In this document: positions 1 to 5,099 of the stretch, in pieces
Position numbering within the stretch: the first letter of the stretch is position 1
How the letters are laid out: every line of letters begins with the position of its first letter
From: Candidatus Thioglobus vulcanius
GTDB lineage: Bacteria > Pseudomonadota > Gammaproteobacteria > PS1 > Pseudothioglobaceae
Direction of reading: 5' to 3'
Length of the DNA stretch: 5,643 bases
Assembly (NCBI GenBank): GCA_910595855.1
Contig: CAJVCJ010000075.1
Location: 1 to 5,643 of the forward strand
Notes under the pieces: model-generated
Databases searched by the model: none
What the model saw: only the letters and a program-made list of their open reading frames with translations
Told to the model about the DNA's origin: nothing
Made by a program: the position numbers and the translations under genes

Positions 1-407
1 AAAAAGCCAAAGATAACTGGAAAGACAATATAGAACGAAAAGAGTAGGCCAGCATAAAATAAAATAGTTGATGAAACCACCAGAGGCACAATCATTTGTC
101 TTTCATGTTTGTAAAGTGCAGGTGCAATAAATTTCCAAACCTGATACAGTAAATATGGCATAGCAAGATATACTGCCATAATTAATGCCATTTTTAACGG
201 CGTTAAGAAGGGGGAAATAACACCAATAGCGATAATATTACTACCTTGAGGAAGTACATTAATAATAGGGGCGGCAATAAAACTATACACTTCATTGGCA
301 AACGGAAAGATGCTAATAAAGATAACCAAAATAGCAATAACAGAGCGCAATAAAATATCGCGAAGCTCAACTAAATGTTGAACAAATGTCATTTCTTTAG
401 AGGTCAT
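1..407 (-). CDS. tatC: TatC, twin-arginine translocase subunit (N-terminal part, cut by window edge)
   Basis: TatC is the polytopic inner-membrane receptor of the Tat pathway; with TatB it binds the twin-arginine signal of folded precursor proteins before TatA assembles. The frame opens at ATG 407-405 and stays open to the left edge, giving 135 complete residues of a protein usually about 250 long. Visible family marks are the cytoplasmic HLVELR motif (residues 11-16, with Glu14 and Arg16), AAPI with Pro47, LPQGS at 52-56, SPFLTPLK at 65-72, and VWKFIAPALYKHER at 90-103, including the Phe93 and Glu102 equivalents of E. coli Phe94 and Glu103. Hydrophobic segments lie near residues 18-36, 72-90 and 106-130. 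The start overlaps the tatB stop (ATGA) and no clear ribosome binding site precedes it, so translational coupling to tatB is likely. Identification is firm; the C-terminal half lies outside the window. Confidence 0.96.
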   Translation of the reverse strand, partial: MTSKEMTFVQHLVELRDILLRSVIAILVIFISIFPFANEVYSFIAAPIINVLPQGSNIIAIGVISPFLTPLKMALIMAVYLAMPYLLYQVWKFIAPALYKHERQMIVPLVVSSTILFYAGLLFSFYIVFPVIFGF

Positions 408-691
408 GATTTATCATTGTTAACATTATTTTTAATGTCATTGACAGTGTCTTTTGTTTCGTCAAAAATTTCAATAATGTTTGAGTCTTTATCCATAGAG
501 CTTAGCTGTTCTTTGAATTTTTCTACTTCTAACTCATCACTAACGTCGTCTTGAATTTTTGCAATGAAGCGCTTGGCTTTGCCTACATATCTTCCAGCAG
601 CTCTGGCAATTCCAGGCATGCGCTCAGGTCCAACAATAATTAGAGCAATAACACCAATTAAGGCAAACTCCCAAAATCCGACATCAAACAT
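404..691 (-). CDS. tatB: TatB, twin-arginine translocase subunit
   Basis: TatB is a single-span inner-membrane protein that forms the signal-peptide receptor complex with TatC. The 95-residue product begins MFDVGFWE, the standard TatB opening, with the conserved Glu8 in the membrane segment (about residues 6-21). The GPERMP hinge follows at 21-26 and then a basic amphipathic helix (about 27-52). The rest is a charged, low-complexity tail rich in Asp, Lys and Asn. At 95 residues it is much shorter than E. coli TatB (about 170), because the poorly conserved C-terminal extension is reduced; the functional core is complete. It begins 9 bp after tatA with no clear Shine-Dalgarno sequence, and its TGA overlaps the tatC ATG, so coupled translation within a tatABC unit is likely. 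It is called TatB rather than TatA because of the opening residues and its place between tatA and tatC. Confidence 0.95.
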   Translation of the reverse strand: MFDVGFWEFALIGVIALIIVGPERMPGIARAAGRYVGKAKRFIAKIQDDVSDELEVEKFKEQLSSMDKDSNIIEIFDETKDTVNDIKNNVNNDKS

Positions 692-700
692 AAATCTATT

Positions 701-958
701 TTATTTTTTATCTTTGTTTGTATCTACAGTTTCAGCTTCAATAACGTCGTCTTTGTCATTTTTTTTTCTTTGAACGGTTTCAGCCTCAATAATGCTTTCT
801 TTGTCATCAAGTTTCTTATCTTCTCCGTCTTTCATAGATTTTTTAAAACCTTTGATAGCGTTACCCAAGTCTCCACCTATGTTTTTTAAGCGTTTACCAC
901 CAAAAAGCACTAATACAATCACTAAAATAATAATTAGTTCAAAAGGTCCTGGCATCAT
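701..958 (-). CDS. tatA: TatA, twin-arginine translocase pore-forming subunit
   Basis: TatA oligomerises at the TatBC-substrate complex and makes the passage for folded proteins. The 85-residue product has a short N-terminus, a membrane helix (about residues 6-19), the LFGGKRL hinge (18-24, Phe19-Gly20), and an amphipathic helix LKNIGGDLGNAIKGFKKSM (24-42) closely matching E. coli TatA. A strongly charged tail rich in Lys, Asp and Glu follows and contains a 16-residue duplication. Two adjacent ATG codons are possible starts. The AGGAGAG site lies 4 nt before the first and 7 nt before the second, so the second (955-953, 84 residues) may be used; the longer form is given here. The gene follows hisE by 21 bp and precedes tatB by 9 bp. 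It has the best ribosome binding site of the tat genes, which fits the known need for TatA in excess over TatB and TatC. Confidence 0.96.
   Translation of the reverse strand: MMPGPFELIIILVIVLVLFGGKRLKNIGGDLGNAIKGFKKSMKDGEDKKLDDKESIIEAETVQRKKNDKDDVIEAETVDTNKDKK
726..807 (-). repeat. Tandem 48-bp in-frame duplication in the tatA tail
   Basis: Two copies of a 34-base block (726-759 and 774-807) differ at about five positions and are offset by exactly 48 bases, or 16 codons. In the protein, residues 52-63 (DKESIIEAETVQ) repeat as 68-79 (DKDDVIEAETVD). Several of the differences are silent or conservative, so the duplication is not brand new and the peptide has stayed similar. It lies in the charged cytoplasmic tail, outside the conserved TatA core. 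Confidence 0.85.
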
Positions 959-962
959 AATT

Positions 963-969
963 CTCTCCT
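963..969 (-). promoter_or_regulatory. Shine-Dalgarno site of tatA
   Basis: The minus strand reads AGGAGAG here, the strongest ribosome binding site in the hisI-to-tatC set. It is 4 nt from the first ATG (958-956) and 7 nt from the second (955-953). The spacing slightly favours the second ATG as the true start. Its strength contrasts with the absence of a clear site before tatB and tatC. Confidence 0.7.
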
Positions 970-979
970 ATTATTTGTT

Positions 980-1297
980 TTATTTGTTTCTATTGGCTTT
1001 TTCTTCTAACCCCGACAAGCCAAAGCGCCTAGATAATTCTTGTTCTATTTTAGCTACTTCTATATCTTTGTGTCGTAGTAATACGAGTGTGTGAAACCAT
1101 AAGTCTGCAACTTCGTAAATAATCTTATCTTCAATATTATCTTTGGTTGCCATAATGACTTCTGCAGATTCTTCACCGATTTTTTTAAGGATTTCATCGG
1201 TGCCTTTATTGTATAGCGAAGATACGTACGAGCTATCTGAACTTGCGCTTTTTCGCTGTTCTAAGATTGCTTCTAATTGTGTAAAAATATTATCCAT
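980..1297 (-). CDS. hisE: Phosphoribosyl-ATP pyrophosphatase (HisE)
   Basis: HisE hydrolyses phosphoribosyl-ATP to phosphoribosyl-AMP and pyrophosphate, the second step of histidine synthesis, in the cytoplasm. The 105-residue protein is all-helical in character and shows the MazG-like magnesium-binding pattern: EESAE at residues 42-46 (Glu43 and Glu46) and EVAD at 62-65 (Glu62 and Asp65). LYNKGTDEILKKIGEE at 28-43 and RRFGLSGLEEK near the end are typical HisE segments. The length matches stand-alone HisE proteins. The ATG lies inside the end of hisI (8-bp overlap), and an AAAGGA-type site about 6 nt upstream supports this start. Enterobacteria fuse this domain to HisI; here it is separate, as in many other proteobacteria. 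Confidence 0.96.
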   Translation of the reverse strand: MDNIFTQLEAILEQRKSASSDSSYVSSLYNKGTDEILKKIGEESAEVIMATKDNIEDKIIYEVADLWFHTLVLLRHKDIEVAKIEQELSRRFGLSGLEEKANRNK

Positions 1298-1670
1298 ATA
1301 TGTCCTTTGGGTCTTTAATAATGTCAGCAGTTATTGACCAATTATCATTATCTATTTTTTGAAAAAAACAAGATGCTCTGCCAGTATGACAAGCGATACC
1401 ACCAATTTGCTCTATTTTAAGAAGAATTACGTCCCGATCACAATCACTGTATATTTCTTTGATGACTTGAGTGTGGCTAGATTCCTCACCTTTAAACCAT
1501 AGTTTTTTTCTTGAACGCGAGTAATACACCGCCTGCTGCTTTTCAATAGTGAGTTTTAATGATTCCTTGTTCATCCAGGCAAACATTAAAATTTCTCCAG
1601 TTTTGTAATCTTGGGCAATGGCTGGAATTAAGCCTTGGTCGTCAAATTTTACTTGCTCTAATACATCCAT
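1290..1670 (-). CDS. hisI: Phosphoribosyl-AMP cyclohydrolase (HisI)
   Basis: HisI opens the adenine ring of phosphoribosyl-AMP to give ProFAR, the third step of histidine synthesis. It is a cytoplasmic, metal-dependent dimer. The 126-residue product carries the family signature: SDCDRD at residues 75-80, whose Asp76, Asp78 and Asp80 are the expected magnesium ligands, and GGIACHTGRASCF at 90-102. Cys77, Cys94 and Cys101 are the expected zinc ligands. MFAWMNKESL (29-38) and YYSRSRKKLWFKGE (49-62) are also characteristic. An in-frame TAG two codons before ATG 1670 fixes that ATG as the start, although no clear Shine-Dalgarno sequence precedes it. hisI heads the hisI-hisE-tatABC set and is divergent from the nuclease gene. 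The reaction order (HisE, then HisI) is opposite to the gene order. Confidence 0.97.
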   Translation of the reverse strand: MDVLEQVKFDDQGLIPAIAQDYKTGEILMFAWMNKESLKLTIEKQQAVYYSRSRKKLWFKGEESSHTQVIKEIYSDCDRDVILLKIEQIGGIACHTGRASCFFQKIDNDNWSITADIIKDPKDIYG

Positions 1671-1690
1671 GTGCTAGGTTGTTGATCAGC

Positions 1691-1707
1691 TAAAATGATT
1701 AATTTTA
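1691..1707. promoter_or_regulatory. Possible divergent promoter element between hisI and the nuclease gene
   Basis: The 54-bp space between the two divergent starts contains TAAAAT, a 5-base spacer (GATTA) and ATTTTA. Read on either strand this gives the -10-like hexamer TAAAAT, so one symmetric element could serve both genes. Transcription would begin roughly 20-25 nt before each ATG. Neither direction shows a good -35 box at 16-18 bp spacing, so this is a candidate based on position and symmetry only; it could also be an operator or chance in AT-rich DNA. Confidence 0.3.
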
Positions 1708-1724
1708 CGCCACTACATCCATAG

Positions 1725-2201
1725 ATGAAATTATTTATTGCTAGCTTGTTTCTTTCAGTTAATGTCTGGGCTAATATTGATAATTTCTCTGTCAGTAGCG
1801 ATCGATCGTTTTATATTGTTGATGGCGATAGTATTAGTTTGCAAATGCGACTAGCTGGTATTGACACGCCAGAAATTAAACAAAAGTGTCGACAATACAA
1901 AGATCAAATAATTGATTGTGGTCGCCTTTCTAGGCGTTATTTACAACGACTACTAAAAAACTTACCAGGAGATGTAAATATTCATCCTGTTGGCGTTGAT
2001 CATTATCAGCGAATTTTGGTTAGAGTTTACAAGGGCGATACTAATATTGGCCAACTGATGGTTCAATCAGGCATGGCATTTTCTTATAAAGATATTTATC
2101 GTCAAGAAGAGCAATTGGCCAAAGCAGAAAAATTAGGGTTTTGGGGTTTTGATACGCCACCGATTGAGCCTTACAAATGGCGAAAATTAAAACGCAACTA
2201 G
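1725..2201 (+). CDS. Exported staphylococcal-nuclease-fold protein (thermonuclease family)
   Basis: The product is a 158-residue SNase-family (TNase) protein, expected to be a calcium-dependent phosphodiesterase on DNA or RNA. Residues 1-16 look like a short Sec signal peptide ending VNVWA with cleavage before Asn17; there is no twin-arginine motif, so it should not use the Tat system encoded next door. The OB-fold carries the active-site set: VDGDS (32-36, Asp35), Arg42, GIDTPE (45-50, Asp47, Thr48 and Glu50) and Arg96 in HYQRIL. These correspond to Asp21, Arg35, Asp40, Thr41, Glu43 and Arg87 of staphylococcal nuclease. GQLMVQSGMAF and AEKLGFWG are further family segments. Cys55 and Cys65 could form a disulfide in the periplasm. 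An in-frame TAG directly precedes the ATG, which fixes the start; no Shine-Dalgarno sequence is seen. It is the only plus-strand gene here. The true substrate is unknown. Confidence 0.9.
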   Translation: MKLFIASLFLSVNVWANIDNFSVSSDRSFYIVDGDSISLQMRLAGIDTPEIKQKCRQYKDQIIDCGRLSRRYLQRLLKNLPGDVNIHPVGVDHYQRILVRVYKGDTNIGQLMVQSGMAFSYKDIYRQEEQLAKAEKLGFWGFDTPPIEPYKWRKLKRN

Positions 2202-2206
2202 TCTCA

Positions 2207-3547
2207 CTATCTCATAGTAACTAACTCTTCAGCGCTTGATGGATGAATCGCCACTGTGTCGTCAAATTGTTTTTTAGTTGCGCCCATTTTAATGGCGACA
2301 GCAAACCCTTGTAGCATTTCATCTGCTCCATGTCCCATAATATGACAACCAACAACTTTTTCATCATCACCTTCACATACCAGTTTTAATGCTGTGGTAG
2401 TTTTATGATCCAATAATGCGTCAGCCATCGGGGTAAATTCTGATTTGTAAATTTTTACTTTATCAAATTTTTCATTAGCTTGAACTTCAGTTAAGCCGAT
2501 GGTGCCGATAGGTGGATGAGAAAATACCACTGTTGCAATGTTGTTGTAATCAAGATGGCGATCAGTCATACCGTTATATAATCGGTCAGATAATCTTCTA
2601 CCAGCAGCAATGGCTACTGGCGTGAGTGGTGCACGACCTGTGGCATCACCCAAAGCAAAAATATTGTCAACATTAGTTACCTGAAATTTATCCGTAGGAA
2701 TAAAGCCACGTTGATTGCATTCAACACCTGCATTTTCTAGACCTAAATGCTGTGTCATTGGGTTTCTGCCAACCGCCCATATAACCGTATCAAAGCCAGA
2801 AAATTCACCTTTGTTAGTGATAACAGTTTTGTCTTTAGTAACTTTTTCAATCTGTGACTCATGATGAATGGTGATACCATGTGCCGTATAGTCTTTATCA
2901 AGTGCTGCTTGGATCATTGGGTCAAATCCTCTAAGTAAAGTATCAGCACGACCAAAAAGTTCTACCTTTGAGCCTAATGCATTAAGCACGCCAGCAAGTT
3001 CTACTCCAATATAGCCACCACCAATAACAGCCACTTTTTCAGGTAATTGATCTAATTCAAAAAATCCATCAGAAGTAATGCCATGTTCAGCACCTTCAAT
3101 ATGAGGAACGGCAGGCTCGCCACCTGGAGATAGCACAATATGATCAGCTGTGTATTCTTTACCATTGACAGAGATGGTGTTTTTATCAACCAGCTTTCCA
3201 AAGCCGTGGATATAGTCAATACCTAAATCCTCTAAATAGCCGTCATACCAATTAGTAATGCCTTTAATGTAGTTTTCGCGACCCTCTTTGAGTTTCTTCC
3301 ATGAGAAGTTTTTTAGTTCAACATCAAATCCAAACCCTTTTGCACTATTGATTTGAGTTGCTGTATTAGCAGCAAACCACATGACTTTTTTAGGAACACA
3401 GCCAACATTAACGCAAGTACCACCAATTGTTTTAACTTCAATCACAGCACATTTTTTGCCATATTCTGAAGCTCTTTCTACTGCCGATAATCCACCAGAA
3501 CCGGCACCAATTGCGATCATATCGTAATGTGTTGTTTTATTTGTCAT
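2207..3547 (-). CDS. gor: Glutathione-disulfide reductase
   Basis: This FAD enzyme reduces glutathione disulfide with NADPH and keeps the cytoplasmic thiol pool reduced. The 446-residue product is co-linear with E. coli Gor (450). In order it shows the FAD dinucleotide motif GAGSGG (14-19), the redox disulfide GGTCVNVGCVPKK (Cys45 and Cys50), the nucleotide-binding GGGYIGVELAG (176-186), the FAD contact ALGDATG (298-304, Asp301), and the dimer-interface acid-base pair HPSSAEE (His435 with Glu440). Arg200 and Arg206 occupy the positions of E. coli Arg198 and Arg204, which bind the NADPH 2'-phosphate. Glutathione reductase is favoured over dihydrolipoamide or mercuric reductase by VVFSHPPIGTIGLTE (340-354) and the ending EELVTMR. 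It lies 45 bp after prfB with its own AAGGAG site, and ends 5 bp from the convergent nuclease gene with no clear terminator. Confidence 0.95.
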   Translation of the reverse strand: MTNKTTHYDMIAIGAGSGGLSAVERASEYGKKCAVIEVKTIGGTCVNVGCVPKKVMWFAANTATQINSAKGFGFDVELKNFSWKKLKEGRENYIKGITNWYDGYLEDLGIDYIHGFGKLVDKNTISVNGKEYTADHIVLSPGGEPAVPHIEGAEHGITSDGFFELDQLPEKVAVIGGGYIGVELAGVLNALGSKVELFGRADTLLRGFDPMIQAALDKDYTAHGITIHHESQIEKVTKDKTVITNKGEFSGFDTVIWAVGRNPMTQHLGLENAGVECNQRGFIPTDKFQVTNVDNIFALGDATGRAPLTPVAIAAGRRLSDRLYNGMTDRHLDYNNIATVVFSHPPIGTIGLTEVQANEKFDKVKIYKSEFTPMADALLDHKTTTALKLVCEGDDEKVVGCHIMGHGADEMLQGFAVAIKMGATKKQFDDTVAIHPSSAEELVTMR

Positions 3548-3552
3548 GTCTA

Positions 3553-3558
3553 CTCCTT
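3553..3558 (-). promoter_or_regulatory. Shine-Dalgarno site of gor
   Basis: The minus strand reads AAGGAG 5 nt before the ATG of gor (3547-3545), fixing this start. The prfB-gor gap of 45 bp shows no convincing terminator, so gor may be read from prfB as well as from any promoter of its own. Confidence 0.75.
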
Positions 3559-3592
3559 AATTTTAAGTGCAATAGGCTTTTCCTATAGCAAA

Positions 3593-4687
3593 CTAATATC
3601 CAGCTTTTAAACTAGCTTCAATAAATTTATCTAAATTTCCATCAAGTACGTCGCCAGTATTGGTTGATTCTACACCGGTGCGCAGATCTTTAATACGTGA
3701 TTGATCAAGTACGTATGAGCGAATTTGATGTCCCCAGCCAATGTCAGATTTTGCATCTTCTTGCTCTTGGCTTTCACTATTACGCTTTTGCATTTCAAGC
3801 TCATATAGTTTTGATTTCAACTGCTTCATTGCCTGATCTTTATTGGCATGCTGAGAGCGACCATCTTGACACTGAACCACAGTATTGGTGGGTAGGTGGG
3901 TGATACGCACAGCAGAATCTGTTTTGTTCACGTGCTGTCCACCTGCACCACTAGCGCGGTAGGTATCAATACGAATTTCTGACTTATTGATTTCAATGTC
4001 AATATCATCATCAACTTCAGGTGAAACAAACACCGAGCAAAATGAAGTATGGCGTTTTCCGTTTGCATTAAAAGGAGATTTTCTTACTAGGCGATGAATG
4101 CCAATTTCACTTCTTAGCCAGCCATAAGCATATTCACCATCAAAATGAATAGTGGCGGATTTAATGCCAGCAACTTCACCTGCTGAGGCCTCCATGAGCT
4201 TCACTTTGAATTTATGTTTATCACCCCAGCGTAAGTACATTCGCAATACCATTTCCGCCCAATCTTGAGCCTCCGTACCACCTGAGCCTGATTGTATATC
4301 TAAGTAAGCTGAATTAGAATCAAGCTCACCATTAAACATGCGTTCAAATTCAAGCTTAGCAATAGATTTTTCTATTATGCTAAGGTCGTCTTTGACACCA
4401 TTGGCAGTATCATCATCGTCTTCTGATTGTGCCATATCGAGTAATTCACTCGCATCGTTTAAGATGTTATCTGCTTGCTCAAAAGTTTGACATACATACT
4501 CTAGTGTTGATTTTTCTCGGCTTAAAGCTTGGGCGCCTTCAGGATTGGACCAAACTTCTGGATTTTCCATTTCAAGTAGCACCTCTTCTAGGCGACCTTG
4601 TTTTTCCTCAAGATTTAAGTGAGCAGATAATATTCTTGTACGCTCAATAAGATCGTCAATGTGTTGGTAAGTTGGTGATAGCTCCAT
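3593..4687 (-). CDS. prfB: Peptide chain release factor 2, without programmed frameshift
   Basis: RF2 recognises UGA and UAA stop codons in the ribosomal A site and triggers peptide release. The 364-residue product (E. coli 365) has a helical N-terminal domain, the stop-codon recognition motif SPF at 204-206, and the catalytic GGQ at 249-251 in GAGGQHVNKTDSAVR. Ala245 matches the position that is Thr246 in E. coli K-12 and Ala in most other RF2 proteins. The start is ATG 4687: MELSPTYQHIDDLIER lines up with the E. coli beginning. An open extension to TTG 4729 runs through the rpsO terminator and is rejected. Where E. coli has the in-frame UGA at codon 26, this gene reads on through TTA AAT CTT with no stop and no internal AGGGGG-like stimulator. 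No Shine-Dalgarno sequence precedes the ATG. It lies between the rpsO terminator and gor. Confidence 0.96.
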   Translation of the reverse strand: MELSPTYQHIDDLIERTRILSAHLNLEEKQGRLEEVLLEMENPEVWSNPEGAQALSREKSTLEYVCQTFEQADNILNDASELLDMAQSEDDDDTANGVKDDLSIIEKSIAKLEFERMFNGELDSNSAYLDIQSGSGGTEAQDWAEMVLRMYLRWGDKHKFKVKLMEASAGEVAGIKSATIHFDGEYAYGWLRSEIGIHRLVRKSPFNANGKRHTSFCSVFVSPEVDDDIDIEINKSEIRIDTYRASGAGGQHVNKTDSAVRITHLPTNTVVQCQDGRSQHANKDQAMKQLKSKLYELEMQKRNSESQEQEDAKSDIGWGHQIRSYVLDQSRIKDLRTGVESTNTGDVLDGNLDKFIEASLKAGY

Positions 4688-4694
4688 GATGCTA

Positions 4695-4700
4695 ATTTTA
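4695..4700 (-). promoter_or_regulatory. Weak candidate -10 box for prfB
   Basis: The minus strand reads TAAAAT seven nucleotides before the prfB ATG. Transcription would then start at or next to the start codon, giving a nearly leaderless message. That would be consistent with the missing Shine-Dalgarno sequence and with the terminator directly upstream. The -35 region at 17 bp spacing reads CTTTTT, a poor match, so confidence is low; read-through from rpsO or a promoter inside rpsO is equally possible. Confidence 0.2.
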
Positions 4701-4715
4701 CTATTGAGTGGGCAT

Positions 4716-4740
4716 AAAAAAAGCCCCAAACGGGGCTTTT
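4716..4740 (-). terminator. Intrinsic terminator of rpsO
   Basis: A 9-bp perfect inverted repeat (4719-4727 AAAAGCCCC and 4732-4740 GGGGCTTTT) with a 4-base loop gives a GC-rich stem. On the minus strand it is followed by a run of seven T residues (4722-4716, partly shared with the stem). It lies 16 bp after the rpsO stop and about 30 bp before the prfB ATG. Because the A and T flanks are symmetric it could work on both strands, but only minus-strand genes are nearby. Confidence 0.92.
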
Positions 4741-4756
4741 ATAAAAATAATTTAAA

Positions 4757-5017
4757 TTATTTTCTTAGACCTAAACGCGAAATCAAATCAGAATAAGCGC
4801 TTACGTTTTTACCCTTAAGGTAAGTAAGTAATTTCTTACGTTGAGAAACTAAATGTAAAAGACCTCTTCTTGAGTGGTGATCTTTTTTATGTGTTTTAAA
4901 ATGCTCAGTTAAATGTTTAATGCGAGCTGTTAATAAGGCAACTTGTACGTTAGTAGAACCAGTGTCTCCATCAGTAGCTTGGTATTCTTTGATGATTGCT
5001 TGTGTATCGATTGACAT
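4757..5017 (-). CDS. rpsO: 30S ribosomal protein S15
   Basis: S15 binds the central domain of 16S rRNA early in 30S assembly and contributes to a bridge with the 50S subunit. The 86-residue product contains the S15 core: DTGSTNVQVALLTARI (18-33), THKKDHHSRRGLL (42-54, carrying the His, Asp and Ser residues that contact rRNA) and a C-terminal SRLGLRK. It is three residues shorter than E. coli S15, by a deletion near the first helix (residues 10-17). A good -10 box lies upstream and a strong terminator downstream, so it can be a single-gene transcript. In many bacteria pnp follows rpsO; here prfB does. The Shine-Dalgarno sequence is weak. The E. coli S15 gene is autoregulated through a leader pseudoknot, but I cannot recognise one in this short AU-rich leader. 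Confidence 0.98.
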   Translation of the reverse strand: MSIDTQAIIKEYQATDGDTGSTNVQVALLTARIKHLTEHFKTHKKDHHSRRGLLHLVSQRKKLLTYLKGKNVSAYSDLISRLGLRK

Positions 5018-5052
5018 AATATATTTTCTAAAACATAAATAATAAAGGGTAA

Positions 5053-5058
5053 ATTATA
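5053..5058 (-). promoter_or_regulatory. Probable -10 box of the rpsO promoter
   Basis: The minus strand reads TATAAT, a perfect consensus -10, 35 nt before the rpsO ATG, in the 82-bp space between the acyltransferase gene and rpsO. Transcription would begin near 5046, leaving a leader of about 29 nt. At 17 bp spacing the -35 position reads TAGAAT, a weak match, so the call rests mostly on the -10 and its location. No terminator is visible for the upstream gene, so read-through into rpsO is also possible. Confidence 0.5.
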
Positions 5059-5099
5059 CGCTAAATTGTTTAATCATTCTAATACTTAAAGTAAATAAG

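Noticed and set aside
792..1094. Plus-strand open frame opposite tatA and hisE
   Set aside because: It is antisense to two well-identified genes, has a low-complexity Ser/Leu/Pro composition and resembles no protein family.
2206..2218. Hairpin ACTAT/ATAGT at the convergent ends of the nuclease gene and gor
   Set aside because: A 5-bp A-T stem overlapping the gor stop, with no adjacent T-run; too weak to call a bidirectional terminator.
3572..3586. Hairpin ATAGG/CCTAT between prfB and gor as a terminator
   Set aside because: The stem is only 5 bp, mostly A-T, and no T-run follows on the minus strand.
4429..4650. Plus-strand open frame opposite the start of prfB
   Set aside because: It is antisense to conserved RF2 coding sequence, with no ribosome binding site or recognisable motif.
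4688..4729. N-terminal extension of prfB by 14 codons from a TTG start
   Set aside because: The TTG lies inside the rpsO terminator hairpin, has no ribosome binding site, and the extra residues have no counterpart in RF2; ATG 4687 matches the family start.
5018..5052. S15 autoregulatory leader structure upstream of rpsO
   Set aside because: The leader is short and AU-rich; no pseudoknot or 16S-like mimic could be recognised by eye.
5083..5093. Inverted repeat TACTT-A-AAGTA upstream of rpsO
   Set aside because: Eleven bases in AT-rich DNA with a one-base centre; likely chance, and no regulator can be named.
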